Counted from the first letter of the stretch, positions 51,893-61,700 are shown. The stretch is DNA of 64,000 nt from Cytobacillus firmus (GCF_023657595.1 NZ_CP098323.1:3372001-3436000); one strand, 5' to 3'. The notes: generated from the letters alone by a model not told the origin. Translations and numbers: made by a program.

Positions 51893-54182
51893 TTCTATCA
51901 CCTGCGCTATTAACGCCATTTTTAAAAGAGCCGAGAATCCTGAGTACGTCTTTTTTGGCCTTTTCTGATGAGGTATCTGTTCCTATGCAGGAAGGACAGC
52001 CATGGTCACATGCACATCTGCTGACCATTTCCATCGTTTCGTGCATGATATGTTCGATTCCCCCGAAAATTTTCTCACTTAACCCTACACCGCCAGGATA
52101 CCTGTCGTAGAAAAAGATCGTCGGCTTTTCATTATGGGCAGCTTTCACTTTCGGGATAACATGAACGTCCTGAGGATCGCACATAACAAATAACGGCACA
52201 ATATGCTTGAGCGCATGTGCTGTTCCAATGAGTCCCTGTTCAAGCCGGTCCTGTTTATAATTCAAGGATTCCCGGTTAAACGAAAGCCAGGTTGAGCTTG
52301 TATGGAGCTCTTCTTCAGGAAGTGTTATTGGACCGGATCCAATATTTTCATGTGTTTCAAACTTAATTTTTTTAAATATTGTTGCCATTGCTACAACACT
52401 GACATCCCCAAAGCCAATCTCTCCAATGGATGACGACCTGATTTTATCTTGCTCAAGCACTTTGAGCTCTACTGCCAGATTAGCATCCGTAAAATAGTCT
52501 ACATCCACTTCCCGGACAAATGCCTTCTTCTCTTCCCAATCAAGCATTTCCACCTGAAACTGGGTTCCCTGATGAAGATAGATTGCCTCATCGTGGAGAA
52601 GGGTCATAGCGGAAAAGCGGTCCATTTCACCAATTACTTTTACATTCGCAATATCTGACTGATCAATTATGATAACATTCTCCTGTGATGCTGAACGAAG
52701 ACTGATGTTGTGGGCAGGAAATGAGTCTTTCATCCAATAAAATTTGTCACCGTTCTGATGAAGCACCCTTTCCTCCGCCAGGTATTCCAATACCTCTTCA
52801 GTTTCAAAAGTGCCAAAACGTTCCCCGGCATTAAAAGGGAGCTCATAGGCTGCACATTTGATATGATCAACGAGAATAATAAGGTTATCCGGGTTAATTC
52901 TGGCTGTTTCAGGACTTTTATTAAAAAAGTAATCAGGATTCTGAATAACATATTGATCCAGCGGACTGTAGCTTGCCACCATAATGACAAGCGATTCACC
53001 ATGCCTTCTGCCTGCACGTCCAGCCTGCTGCCATGAGCTGGCAATGGTACCGGGGTATCCGGTCATGACACAAACCTGCAGCTGTCCGATATCCACTCCC
53101 AGTTCAAGGGCATTTGTGCTGATAACTCCATAGATCTCCCCTGAACGCAGTCCTTTTTCAATTTCCCGTCTCTGGGTTGGCAAATAACCGCCTCTATAAC
53201 CCCGAATTGCTTTAGGCCCCAGTTTATGTTTGACAAGCTCCTGGAGGTACGTCAGCAGGATTTCGACTCTGACCCTGCTTCTTGCAAATACAATGGTCTG
53301 GATTTTATTTTTCAGAAGTTCTCCTGCGAGCTTTCTCGCTTCGAGAGTTGCACTTCTTCTGATATTCAGCGGTTTATTGACGATTGGAGGATTATAAAAT
53401 ACAAAATGTTTCTTCCCGCTTGGAGCTCCATTATTATTCACGAGTTTCATCGGCTTTTCAGTAAGCTTTTCTGCCAGCTCCAGAGGATTGGCTATTGTTG
53501 CAGATGTACAGATAAAAATGGGGTCGCTGCCATAAAAACGGCAAATTCGTCTAAGGCGGCGAATAACATTTGCTACATGACTGCCAAATACCCCTCTGTA
53601 AATATGAAGTTCATCTATGACCACATACTTTAAATTTTCAAACAAGGATACCCACTTTGTATGGTGAGGCAATATTGCCGAGTGAAGCATGTCGGGATTT
53701 GTTATAACTACATGCCCGGCCCTGCGAACTTTTTGCCGGATGTTTGCCGGTGTATCCCCGTCATATGTATAGGAATTTATATCCAATCCGGACTCCTGGA
53801 TGATTTCATTGATTTCGCTTTTTTGGTCCTGAGCCAATGCTTTTGTCGGAAACATATAAAGCGCCCTTGCATCTGGATCATTTACGATCGTCTGCAGGAC
53901 TGGAAGGTTGTAGCAAAGCGTTTTTCCAGATGCCGTTGGAGTAACAGCTACCAGACTGTCCCCATTCATGGCTGTCTGATAAGATGTTTTCTGATGTGTA
54001 TAAAGCCTTGAAATGCCCCTTTTTTGGAGTGCACCCTTTAAGGATGGATGAATGTTTTCCGGAAGGCTGGCAGTCTTAGCCTCTTTTTCTTCTATTGTGT
54101 GCCAATGGACAATATTCTCTTTATATTGCTGTTCAGATATAAGCTGTTTCATGATTTCAGGCAAATTTTTTCGCACTTTCAT
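51882..54182 (-). CDS. mrfA: DEAD/DEAH-box helicase MrfA (YprA), mitomycin repair factor
   Basis: A 766-residue superfamily 2 helicase. Walker A is VTPTASGKTLCYNLP near residue 80, motif II reads VIDELHIYRG, motif VI is QQAGRAGR. The C-terminal DUF1998 domain holds four cysteines (CACDHGCPSCIG) that bind zinc. B. subtilis MrfA unwinds DNA in a UvrA-independent mitomycin C repair pathway with MrfB. GAGGTGA lies 5 bases before the ATG. Operon with mrfB through an 11-base overlap. Confidence 0.94.
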   Translation of the reverse strand: MKVRKNLPEIMKQLISEQQYKENIVHWHTIEEKEAKTASLPENIHPSLKGALQKRGISRLYTHQKTSYQTAMNGDSLVAVTPTASGKTLCYNLPVLQTIVNDPDARALYMFPTKALAQDQKSEINEIIQESGLDINSYTYDGDTPANIRQKVRRAGHVVITNPDMLHSAILPHHTKWVSLFENLKYVVIDELHIYRGVFGSHVANVIRRLRRICRFYGSDPIFICTSATIANPLELAEKLTEKPMKLVNNNGAPSGKKHFVFYNPPIVNKPLNIRRSATLEARKLAGELLKNKIQTIVFARSRVRVEILLTYLQELVKHKLGPKAIRGYRGGYLPTQRREIEKGLRSGEIYGVISTNALELGVDIGQLQVCVMTGYPGTIASSWQQAGRAGRRHGESLVIMVASYSPLDQYVIQNPDYFFNKSPETARINPDNLIILVDHIKCAAYELPFNAGERFGTFETEEVLEYLAEERVLHQNGDKFYWMKDSFPAHNISLRSASQENVIIIDQSDIANVKVIGEMDRFSAMTLLHDEAIYLHQGTQFQVEMLDWEEKKAFVREVDVDYFTDANLAVELKVLEQDKIRSSSIGEIGFGDVSVVAMATIFKKIKFETHENIGSGPITLPEEELHTSSTWLSFNRESLNYKQDRLEQGLIGTAHALKHIVPLFVMCDPQDVHVIPKVKAAHNEKPTIFFYDRYPGGVGLSEKIFGGIEHIMHETMEMVSRCACDHGCPSCIGTDTSSEKAKKDVLRILGSFKNGVNSAGDRIVH

Positions 54183-54387
54183 CTATTTCACCTCATCTTC
54201 CTATTCTATCGAATAAACGTTCGTTCTAACAGAGCAAACTCTTAATTTCTATTAACTTTTTATGGAATAATTTCTACTAAGCCTTAAAGTCTTTAATCTT
54301 TATTTTCAGATTCACAGAAAAATTGACTGAAAGTTCTAAATATAAGAAAATATAGCATATCCATTTTTTCTCAAATGAGGTGAAGTC

Positions 54388-55281
54388 GTGCTGCAAAGTA
54401 TTTTAAAATCAACAGGTGTATTTATGTTAATTGTCATTGGATTTATCCTGATTCTTTTTCTTCCAAGAGAAAAGGAAGTAACCTTTTTATCGGCCTTTCA
54501 AATTGAAGCAGATTACCCCTTCAGTTTTGAACTATATCTGGAAAGAATAGAAGATTTCACAGACCATATTTTAACTGAAAAAGGATTAGGGGAAGCCCGC
54601 ACCGGACGCCCCGTTAGTGAAGAAGCTGGAATATTCGTGGCGCGCAGCTTAAAAATTGTTCTGCCTGCTTTCATTTTCAGCATGCTTCTTGGCACATTAA
54701 TGGGTGCTGTCCAATTTCACCGGAGAACAAAGTTCACCGGGAAACTGCAGAATTTTCTTTCCTGGATGTTTTCTTCCATACCCGATTTTTTTCTGTTTAT
54801 TGCCATACAGTATCTTTTCATTCTGATGATGCAGCATGGACTTCCGCACTTTAAGCTATATGGACATGAAAATTGGTATAGCTTTTTATTGCCGCTCATT
54901 TCATTATCCTTGTTTCCATTTTTGCACATGTCCCGTTTTACATCGGCTGCTCTTGAAAATGAAATGGGCGAAGAGTATGTGCGCACAGCATATGCAAAAG
55001 GGCTTGGCGACTTCAAAGCACTTCTTCACATGCTATGGAATTGCTGGTCCCCCATGATGAACCAGGCGCAGATGGTGATGCTCTATATCCTATCCAGTCT
55101 CCCAATCATTGAAAAGCTGGCAGGCTACAATGGGGCAGGCAAGGAACTTCTATTCAGCATATCATCTAATGATGAAATTAAGGCACTGTCCCTGATGCTT
55201 CCCTTTCTCTTCATCATGTTTTTAACTATTATCCTTTCACAGACAGCAAAATTATGGCTCGTCCAAAAGGAAAGGGTGTGA
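54388..55281 (+). CDS. ABC transporter permease, dipeptide/oligopeptide (DppB) type, orphan
   Basis: A 297-residue permease with six transmembrane segments. The first is near the N-terminus, followed by a long external loop, and the cytoplasmic EAA-like loop is YVRTAYAKGLGDFKALLHML. It resembles DppB/OppB subunits, but neither an ATPase nor a substrate-binding protein is encoded nearby. The start is GTG 3-5 bases after GAGGTGAAG. Its stop overlaps the start of the next permease by one base. Confidence 0.85.
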   Translation: MLQSILKSTGVFMLIVIGFILILFLPREKEVTFLSAFQIEADYPFSFELYLERIEDFTDHILTEKGLGEARTGRPVSEEAGIFVARSLKIVLPAFIFSMLLGTLMGAVQFHRRTKFTGKLQNFLSWMFSSIPDFFLFIAIQYLFILMMQHGLPHFKLYGHENWYSFLLPLISLSLFPFLHMSRFTSAALENEMGEEYVRTAYAKGLGDFKALLHMLWNCWSPMMNQAQMVMLYILSSLPIIEKLAGYNGAGKELLFSISSNDEIKALSLMLPFLFIMFLTIILSQTAKLWLVQKERV

Positions 55282-56204
55282 TGGAGATGCGACTTTTATC
55301 ATGGATCAACAAACATGCTTTATTTTGCTTAGGAACCTTTTTGCTGCTGCTATTGCTGGCAATCACGTTTGCCGGACCATATCTTCCTTTTGTTGACCGC
55401 GAGCTTACAACGATTACATACATCCTAAATGAGGATAAGAAGCCAGTTATACCGCCTTATCCGCCATCAGAGGATTACATATTTGGCACTGACAAAAGCG
55501 GAAGGGATTTACTCAGTCTTATCATCCTGGGGGCAAAAGAAACCATTTTGCTAGTTGCCTGTATAACTGTCCTTCGCTATGTACTGGCCATTCCGCTCTC
55601 CTTTCTTGCACACAAAAAATGGCTGGGTACACACCTCTTGCTTAAATGGCTGAATGGACTGCTGTCATATATTCCAACCATCATCATTGTCATGCTTCTT
55701 GCCATGCTGCCGCCATTTTTGCTGAGTGAATGCCGCCCTTTATTCCTGCTCCTTATTATTGCTCTGGCAGAAATGCCCCGTGCTGCTGAAATGATAAAGC
55801 TGGAATTTGATCAGATTTCATCTAAAGAGTATATAAATGGAGGGATTGCTGCCGGATCTTCACCTTACAGGCTTTTCAGAATATACTATCTTCCTCTTCT
55901 GTATAGTAAGCTTCTTGTATATATGGTTACTGATCTTGGAAAAGTCATGTTTCTGCTTGGTCAATTAGGGTTTATCGGCATTTTTATTTCACAGGATTTT
56001 GTTCAATCCATGACAGGAGATTGGCAATTGGTCAATAATTCGATTTCTTGGCCAATGATGATGATTAAAGCCTTTGAGGATATAAGAGGCCCAATTTGGA
56101 TTCCTTTTTTCTCGGCATTTTCCATGACCTATGCCATCTTAACTTTTAATATTTTCGCCGAGGGATTAAAATCATTTTTCACCAGGAAGGTCCGATATAT
56201 TTAG
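55281..56204 (+). CDS. ABC transporter permease, DppC type, orphan
   Basis: A 307-residue permease partner of the preceding gene. The N-terminal helix is followed by the external segment EDYIFGTDKSGRDLLSLIILGAK, typical of DppC/OppC. The EAA loop is divergent (KEYINGGIAAGSSPYRLFRI). ATG overlaps the preceding stop (TGATG). Together the two would form a membrane channel needing an ATPase in trans. About 100 bases later comes a Crp-family regulator in the same orientation. Confidence 0.85.
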   Translation: MEMRLLSWINKHALFCLGTFLLLLLLAITFAGPYLPFVDRELTTITYILNEDKKPVIPPYPPSEDYIFGTDKSGRDLLSLIILGAKETILLVACITVLRYVLAIPLSFLAHKKWLGTHLLLKWLNGLLSYIPTIIIVMLLAMLPPFLLSECRPLFLLLIIALAEMPRAAEMIKLEFDQISSKEYINGGIAAGSSPYRLFRIYYLPLLYSKLLVYMVTDLGKVMFLLGQLGFIGIFISQDFVQSMTGDWQLVNNSISWPMMMIKAFEDIRGPIWIPFFSAFSMTYAILTFNIFAEGLKSFFTRKVRYI

Positions 56205-56305
56205 ATGTCACAGCCGGGATTAGTAAAATAAGCTTTTCTTAAGATAAACGTTATTAATGTTTTTTGTTACAATAAGCTTAATAGGACAGAAGCAAGAGGT
56301 GGATT

Positions 56306-56998
56306 ATGAAAGCAGAAGAAATTAAGGGAGTTCTTTCCCAGTTCTCTCTTTTTAAAGAGCTGAACAGCGAAGAACTGGATAAAGTAGTTGAGATATCCAT
56401 ATCACGGGAATGGAAAAAAGGAAGTCATGTTTTTCTGCAGGACGACCCGCTGGATAATGTTTATTTTATTAACAACGGCAGAGTTAAGATTTATAGAAGT
56501 GATATTAATGGCAAAGAACAGATTGTGGCCATCCTGGCAAAAGGCGAGATGTTCCCTCATGTGGGATTCTTCAGAAAAGGCGGGTACCCGGCTTTTTCCG
56601 AGGTGCTGGAAAACGCTCAGCTCGTAGTTGTGCCTATTTCGCAATTTGAAAAGGTGCTTATTGAAAATCCAGAGTTATGTATTAAGGTGTTTAAAGTCCT
56701 TGGCGAGAAGATTGTCGATCTGCAGGAGCGCCTGGAATCGCAAATTTTAAACAATACTTATGAGCAAATCATTAAATTGCTTATCCGGCTTGCCAAAATG
56801 CATGGAAAAAAACTTGAAAACGGCAGCTTTGTTTTAAAAGGGGACTTTACAAATAAAGACCTTGCCAATATGATTGGCACCACAAGGGAAACGGTCAGCA
56901 GGACTTTAACCAAAATGAAAAAAGAAATGTTAATTGAAACAGACCAGGATGGACATTTAATCATAAACCCTGATCAGCTATTAGAAACAATATTTTAA
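56306..56998 (+). CDS. Crp/Fnr family transcriptional regulator without Fe-S cysteines
   Basis: A 230-residue protein: cyclic-nucleotide-binding-type beta barrel (FLQDDPLDNVYFINNGRVKIY), a dimerisation helix and a C-terminal winged helix with recognition helix TTRETVSRTLTKM. The E-x2-S-R pattern of that helix is what Crp and Fnr use to read TGTGA half-sites. It has a single Cys (near residue 125), so it cannot hold the [4Fe-4S] cluster of B. subtilis Fnr; the cAMP-contact Arg/Ser pair is also not obvious. The signal is unknown. It is a candidate for the boxes at 35816 and 42344. AGAGGTGG lies 5 bases before the ATG. Confidence 0.9.
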   Translation: MKAEEIKGVLSQFSLFKELNSEELDKVVEISISREWKKGSHVFLQDDPLDNVYFINNGRVKIYRSDINGKEQIVAILAKGEMFPHVGFFRKGGYPAFSEVLENAQLVVVPISQFEKVLIENPELCIKVFKVLGEKIVDLQERLESQILNNTYEQIIKLLIRLAKMHGKKLENGSFVLKGDFTNKDLANMIGTTRETVSRTLTKMKKEMLIETDQDGHLIINPDQLLETIF

Positions 56999-56999
56999 G

Positions 57000-57025
57000 A
57001 CCGCACTATGCGGTTTTTTCTTTTT
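57000..57025 (+). terminator. Terminator of the Crp-family gene
   Basis: ACCGCA and TGCGGT pair around CTA, followed by TTTTTCTTTTT, directly behind the stop codon. Confidence 0.88.
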
Positions 57026-57101
57026 CCTGATTATTCCACAGGAACATCCACCCAATAGGCAGCATACGATATGTTGAAAAATCCTGTTTGAGAGGGGATG
57101 G

Positions 57102-57572
57102 ATGGATATGGAGGATCCAAAGAAAAAGGATCGAAACGAACCATTTGGGGATTTGATGAGATCAATGAATCAGCTTTTCCATGAAAAACCTGGCAGAGGA
57201 TTTCTGCAGACAATGGATGATTTCTTTAAAAATCCCTTCCCGGCTTCTTCTTCCTTCCATGTTGATGTTGCTGAAACTGAAAAGGAACACATCATTAGTG
57301 CGGAACTTCCAGGAATAAATAAAGAGCAAATACAGATTGATATCCTGGATAATTATATAACCATTTCAGTTAAATCCTCTGAGATGATAACGGAAGAAGA
57401 TGAAAAAAACAAAATTTTCCGCAGGCAGCAAAGCATGCAGCGTTCCAGCCGGACAATTCCGCTTCCACAGCCAGTTAATGAAAAGAAAGTAAAAGCGGTT
57501 TACCAAAATGGCCTTTTGCAAATCACAGTACCTAAGCAGCAGGGAAAAAGAATCCTGATCGATGAGAACTGA
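57102..57572 (+). CDS. Small heat-shock protein, Hsp20 family
   Basis: A 156-residue protein with a central alpha-crystallin domain: FHVDVAETEKEHIISAELPGINKEQIQIDI, DNYITISVKSSE, and the closing VKAVYQNGLLQITVPK, where GLL is the conserved A-x-x-x-n-G-v-L motif. The N-terminal arm contains FHEKPGRGFLQTMDDFF. It binds unfolding proteins without ATP. The ATG at 57102 or the next Met two codons on, behind AGAGGGG, could be the start. No CIRCE element is seen. Confidence 0.92.
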   Translation: MDMEDPKKKDRNEPFGDLMRSMNQLFHEKPGRGFLQTMDDFFKNPFPASSSFHVDVAETEKEHIISAELPGINKEQIQIDILDNYITISVKSSEMITEEDEKNKIFRRQQSMQRSSRTIPLPQPVNEKKVKAVYQNGLLQITVPKQQGKRILIDEN

Positions 57573-57605
57573 TTCTGGCTGCACTTTTATAGAGTCTGGA
57601 TAAAC

Positions 57606-57640
57606 AAAAACAAGCAGTATCAAGCCTGCTTGTTTTTGTT
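57606..57640. terminator. Bidirectional terminator
   Basis: AAAAACAAGCAG and CTGCTTGTTTTT pair around TATCAAGC between the convergent Hsp20 and permease-peptidase genes. Confidence 0.9.
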
Positions 57641-57657
57641 GTTCATCTAAGCTGGGC

Positions 57658-60066
57658 TTAACTGTTCAGTTTAGATGTATCAATCCAATTATTGAAATAG
57701 CCGGTCGGAACACTGAAATAATCCTTTGTGAAGGATATAAACTCCTTCGTATCGACCTCTTTATAGCGGAATTTCTGATAATAATCTGACAGGAACTGCA
57801 TCCCCACTTCCTTAGGGGATTCTCCTTTCAAGGTATACTTTTCCTGAATCATTTGTAAAATCTCCAAAGCAGGCTGGCCATAAATATATCCTGTATGCTT
57901 TACCTCATTAACCGGCACATTTGAATATTGCCTGCCCAGACCAGCTTCCTCGATAGCCTCCATCCGATAATGGGAGATGCCAAATGCCTGTCGTTCAGCT
58001 TGGTTTTGTCCTGCATAGAAGTACATAGAGGTGGCAAATTCAGTAATCCCTTCATCAATCCACGCATTGTTGTATGGGTCATTAGCTACTGCTCCATAAA
58101 AATACTGATGAGCAATTTCATGAACAATAGAAATATCATAAAACCTTTTATCATCAATATAAGGATTTATAGTGACTATACCGGGATATTCCATAAATTG
58201 CCCTTCATCCAAAACAATATCAAGCTGCTCATGCGGGTAATCACCAATATTATTCTGATAGAAAGATAGTGCTTTTTTGGCCAGTGTTAACGATGCTTCC
58301 GGGTTTTTGTCATGATTCCCCTTTGAAAATAGTCTGACCTTCACACCGTCTTGCGCTTCCGTTTCATACACTTTCATATCCTTCATGACTGCAATGAAGA
58401 AATCCCTGACCTTTTTGGCTTTAACTGTCCCTTCACTCTTTCCTTTTTCCGGATCCATTTCTGCTGTGGAAGCCAGGGAATACCCTTCAGGCAGCTTATA
58501 GGAAACTTTGAAATCAGAGAAGCCTGTATGAAATGTTTCCAGCCCCTCCATATAAGGCTCTTTGTTCCATTTGCCTTTTTGATAGACTGCAGCCATTGGG
58601 TACCATTGAGCAAGATAATAATTTGTACCTGCTTTTGAAAAACGGATGCCTCTTTCTGGGACTGTAAATCCATATTGGATCTCCACCTTATGTCTGCTTT
58701 TATCCTTCATTTCAGGTTTTAAGTTTATTGTTAGCGTATCACCATCCAGCTTAAAAGAAGCTTTTTGCCCATTCACTGTCACTTTTTCGATCTCTGCTTC
58801 AGACGATCCTTCAACAGAATCAAATGAATGTCCCTCTTTAAAAACGTTCGGAATGAAATAAAAGACAAGCTCATTCCAGTCTTTATCTGATTGGTTTTTC
58901 ATCTGGATATTTGCTTTAGCAGTGAAATAGCCTTCACCGTTCAATTCCAGATCAATGTTATAATCCGCCTTGCTGCCGCTTTGAACACCTGTATTTGAAT
59001 CCTTTGCAGCCACAACATAGACACCTGCACCTGCAAAAGCAACGACTAATGCAGCGAAGCCTGCTTTAGGGCCGGAGAATGACCAGAATTTCTTTTTTCG
59101 GCCATATTGTTTTCTGGAAGGCTGTATTAATGGCTCATGCCCAGTCTTAATCCAGGGAGTACGCTGATAGTTTGATTGAAAGCGGTTCTTCAGTCCATTT
59201 GCCAGCAGACTGAAAGACACAGTTGCAAGCAAAAGGACCGCTAATGGTGCAATTAATATATGGGTATTGCCATAAATATTTAATCTTGCCTGGCCAACCA
59301 ATCCCGCCAGCTCCTTTGTTGCTGACAGGTAGATGATGGGGTCATATCTCATAATGGTTCCGCCAACAAAGATATTTAAAAGTGCCAGCTGGCCCATAAG
59401 GGCGATTACGTAGACAATTTCAAGTATAAACATTACTAGGAACGTTTCCTTTAACTGAGGAAAAATATGCTTCCAGATCAGACGGTGTTTTCCGGCCCCC
59501 AGGGCTTTTGCAGCTTCAATATAAACAGACTTATATAACTGAGCGGTTTTAAGCCTTACAGAAGACACAATGCTTGGAATGCTGATGACTGACGCAATGA
59601 CTATAAAATAGACAATTAACACATTTTGCTTAAGATTACTGTTGAAGCTTATTGGCGCAAGAAAAAAATACAGGATCAGAAAAAGCGGTACATAGCTCCA
59701 TGCATTTTCGAAAGCAATCAGCCAGCCTGGCGTCCTTTTTAAGGTGCCCGCATACAAACCGATGATTGTTCCAAATGCCATTTTTATAACAGTCACAGCA
59801 GCTGCAATAAAAACAGTGTACCTTAATCCATATAAAATCATGGATAAAATATCATAGCCCCATTTATCGGTGCCCAGCGGATAGGAAGAGGATTCAAAAG
59901 GTTCCAATGGCGGTGCCAGAACCTTCCCGTTAGTATATTGTGTTTCTAAAACCGATGTTAATGAATGCGGTGCAAGAATAGGCCCGAAAATGCTGAAAAA
60001 AAGCAAGCCGGAAACCATAACAGTTCCGATAATTAAGGAGTAATTTATTTTTAACAGCTTATTCAT
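57658..60066 (-). CDS. ABC permease (DppC type) fused to a membrane M1-family metallopeptidase
   Basis: An 802-residue fusion. Residues 1-300 are a DppC-like permease: six helices, the external YPLGTDKWGYDILSMILYGLR and an intact EAA loop (EAAKALGAGKHRLIWKHIFP). After a basic linker and one further transmembrane helix (about residues 330-350), an extracellular M1 (gluzincin) peptidase follows with the GxMEN-like GQFMEYPGIV, the zinc site HEIAHQYFYG and the third ligand in WIDEGITEF, plus a conserved Tyr region. ATG at 60066, 8 bases after GGGG, overlaps the preceding permease stop. A combined peptide-cleaving and transport role is inferred. Confidence 0.85.
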   Translation of the reverse strand: MNKLLKINYSLIIGTVMVSGLLFFSIFGPILAPHSLTSVLETQYTNGKVLAPPLEPFESSSYPLGTDKWGYDILSMILYGLRYTVFIAAAVTVIKMAFGTIIGLYAGTLKRTPGWLIAFENAWSYVPLFLILYFFLAPISFNSNLKQNVLIVYFIVIASVISIPSIVSSVRLKTAQLYKSVYIEAAKALGAGKHRLIWKHIFPQLKETFLVMFILEIVYVIALMGQLALLNIFVGGTIMRYDPIIYLSATKELAGLVGQARLNIYGNTHILIAPLAVLLLATVSFSLLANGLKNRFQSNYQRTPWIKTGHEPLIQPSRKQYGRKKKFWSFSGPKAGFAALVVAFAGAGVYVVAAKDSNTGVQSGSKADYNIDLELNGEGYFTAKANIQMKNQSDKDWNELVFYFIPNVFKEGHSFDSVEGSSEAEIEKVTVNGQKASFKLDGDTLTINLKPEMKDKSRHKVEIQYGFTVPERGIRFSKAGTNYYLAQWYPMAAVYQKGKWNKEPYMEGLETFHTGFSDFKVSYKLPEGYSLASTAEMDPEKGKSEGTVKAKKVRDFFIAVMKDMKVYETEAQDGVKVRLFSKGNHDKNPEASLTLAKKALSFYQNNIGDYPHEQLDIVLDEGQFMEYPGIVTINPYIDDKRFYDISIVHEIAHQYFYGAVANDPYNNAWIDEGITEFATSMYFYAGQNQAERQAFGISHYRMEAIEEAGLGRQYSNVPVNEVKHTGYIYGQPALEILQMIQEKYTLKGESPKEVGMQFLSDYYQKFRYKEVDTKEFISFTKDYFSVPTGYFNNWIDTSKLNS

Positions 60067-60922
60067 AGATAAAACCCCGTTTAAACAGATAGAATATGAG
60101 TCTATTAGAAATATAGACAATTAAAGAAATCAAAAGCATGGCAAACAAGCCGATTGCAATCGGCTGAACCCCGCTGCTCTGAAAAATAAATTTTGTTATG
60201 CCGGAAACATTCATAATATATTCAATAATAAAGAGATTGCCAATAGCCAGGGAAATCACTTTGACAAGTTCAGATTTGATAAATGGCTCTAAATTTTTGA
60301 AGACATGCTGAAAATTTATGTAATTTAAGCCCATTCCTTTAGCAACTGCAGTCTTAATATAATCCTCCCCGCTTGTCTGATAATATTTGACCGACACGAG
60401 CTTAAATAAATATAGCGTCGGGGCAATCGCTGCAAGCGCTGTGGGAAACCATGTGTTGAGAGCTCCTCCATCCGGTCTGAGTGAAATCACCCTGATACCG
60501 GTCATTTTATATATTTTAACGGCAAGAATCATAGACATCACAATGATGATAAAGTCAGGTATGGCCGCAAGAATATTCATGAAAGCCCCAAAAAGCTTAG
60601 TAAGCCTGAAGCGGCTGATAAACACTCCGAAAATTAGACTTATAATTAAGGATGCATTTACAGCAACCAATACGATCAGCAGGCTGGTAAAAAAGTTATC
60701 AGCAATGTCCCCGGCTATAGGACGTGTCTGCATCCCAAGCTCATAGGTACCAAGGCTTCCCTTGCTTATTTCAGAAATAAAATCTCCATAAATATGCGGC
60801 AGACTTTCGAAGCTCCATTGTAGACTCCCGCTCAATGGATCAACAGATATAATCTTTGGCAGAGCTGCAAGAAATAAAATTAATACAAATATAATAAAAA
60901 TTTGCTGCACAGCACGAACCAT
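60059..60922 (-). CDS. ABC transporter permease, DppB type, partner of the fusion protein
   Basis: A 287-residue permease with an N-terminal helix, an external loop with SLGTYELGMQTRPI and five further helices; the EAA-like loop is EDYIKTAVAKGMGLNYINFQHVFKN. The start is the ATG at 60922, 5 bases after AAAGGGGGG; a longer ORF to 60952 lacks a site. Its last codons overlap the fusion gene by 8 bases. No ATPase or binding protein lies nearby. The gap 60923-61101 holds AT-rich sequence and no recognisable element. Confidence 0.85.
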   Translation of the reverse strand: MVRAVQQIFIIFVLILFLAALPKIISVDPLSGSLQWSFESLPHIYGDFISEISKGSLGTYELGMQTRPIAGDIADNFFTSLLIVLVAVNASLIISLIFGVFISRFRLTKLFGAFMNILAAIPDFIIIVMSMILAVKIYKMTGIRVISLRPDGGALNTWFPTALAAIAPTLYLFKLVSVKYYQTSGEDYIKTAVAKGMGLNYINFQHVFKNLEPFIKSELVKVISLAIGNLFIIEYIMNVSGITKFIFQSSGVQPIAIGLFAMLLISLIVYISNRLIFYLFKRGFIYE

Positions 60923-61101
60923 AGTAACCCCCCTTTTATGACTAAGAGTCATTTTTCTATTTTTTCACTTTTGTCTAAATTTCGCCAATCATAACAATTA
61001 AATTCTCATAGATAATATTTCCTATATATATTTAAAAATAGACCGGCTATTCTATTTTTAAATATATTTAATCTTTTTTCAAGTCTGATTTTTTAAAACA
61101 T

Positions 61102-61122
61102 AAAAAAAAGGCCGGTGCGGCC
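61102..61122 (-). terminator. yppG terminator
   Basis: On the minus strand GGCCG/CGGCC with a CAC loop and eight T residues after it. Confidence 0.8.
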
Positions 61123-61130
61123 ATGATCCT

Positions 61131-61700
61131 TTAAGCTTTAAATATTCCGCCAATCCCTTTAACCATGGATGATACCTGTGTGACTGCAGACATCATCTGG
61201 CCTGCTGTGTCTACCATTTTATTAAGATCCAGTGATCCGTCCTGAGCTTTAAACGAATTCATAATGCTTTGCACGCCAGATGGCTGTTTTGGAATGAAGG
61301 ATTGCTTTGGATATGGATTCATGTATGGCATTTGCGGAGCAGCTGGCTTACTTGGCTGATTTCCATAATAATCTTCAGATTCTAGAGGATTCTGAAAAAT
61401 CCCTGCATTTTTTGATCCTGTATGTGAGTAATATCCGGAATCAAAATTTTGCTGCGGATAGGGCTGGTGCGGAAAACTCTGCGGCATTCCTGTCATTTGC
61501 TGCGGCTGCTGGTATTCCATGTTAAAAGGCGAATAATAAGGATTATACTGTTCGGCAGCTTGGTTATAATTCTGCAATGGCTGCTGCCTCATATAATATT
61601 GGCCATTGAGCCCCATATAAAATGGATCAAAGTATACATTTTGATTTAAATGGCCGTATGGCTGTATATGGTTCGTTCTATTCATTACTCGGCCAAACAT
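61131..61700 (-). CDS. yppG: YppG family protein
   Basis: A 189-residue protein rich in Gln, Pro, Tyr, Asn and Met (about residues 20-130), ending in a conserved region of about 45 residues, SGVQSIMNSFKAQDGSLDLNKMVDTAGQMMSA and VKGIGGIFK. The C-terminal part is the YppG family signature. The low-complexity front is what coat and surface proteins often have. Role unknown. The ATG at 61700 lies 10 bases after GGGGAGG; a TTG two codons earlier is also possible. Confidence 0.85.
   Translation of the reverse strand: MFGRVMNRTNHIQPYGHLNQNVYFDPFYMGLNGQYYMRQQPLQNYNQAAEQYNPYYSPFNMEYQQPQQMTGMPQSFPHQPYPQQNFDSGYYSHTGSKNAGIFQNPLESEDYYGNQPSKPAAPQMPYMNPYPKQSFIPKQPSGVQSIMNSFKAQDGSLDLNKMVDTAGQMMSAVTQVSSMVKGIGGIFKA

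Noticed and set aside
56197..56212. Possible Crp/Fnr box upstream of the Crp-family gene (autoregulation)
   Set aside because: Only the right half-site TCACA is present; the left half (ATATT) does not match, and it overlaps the end of the preceding permease gene.
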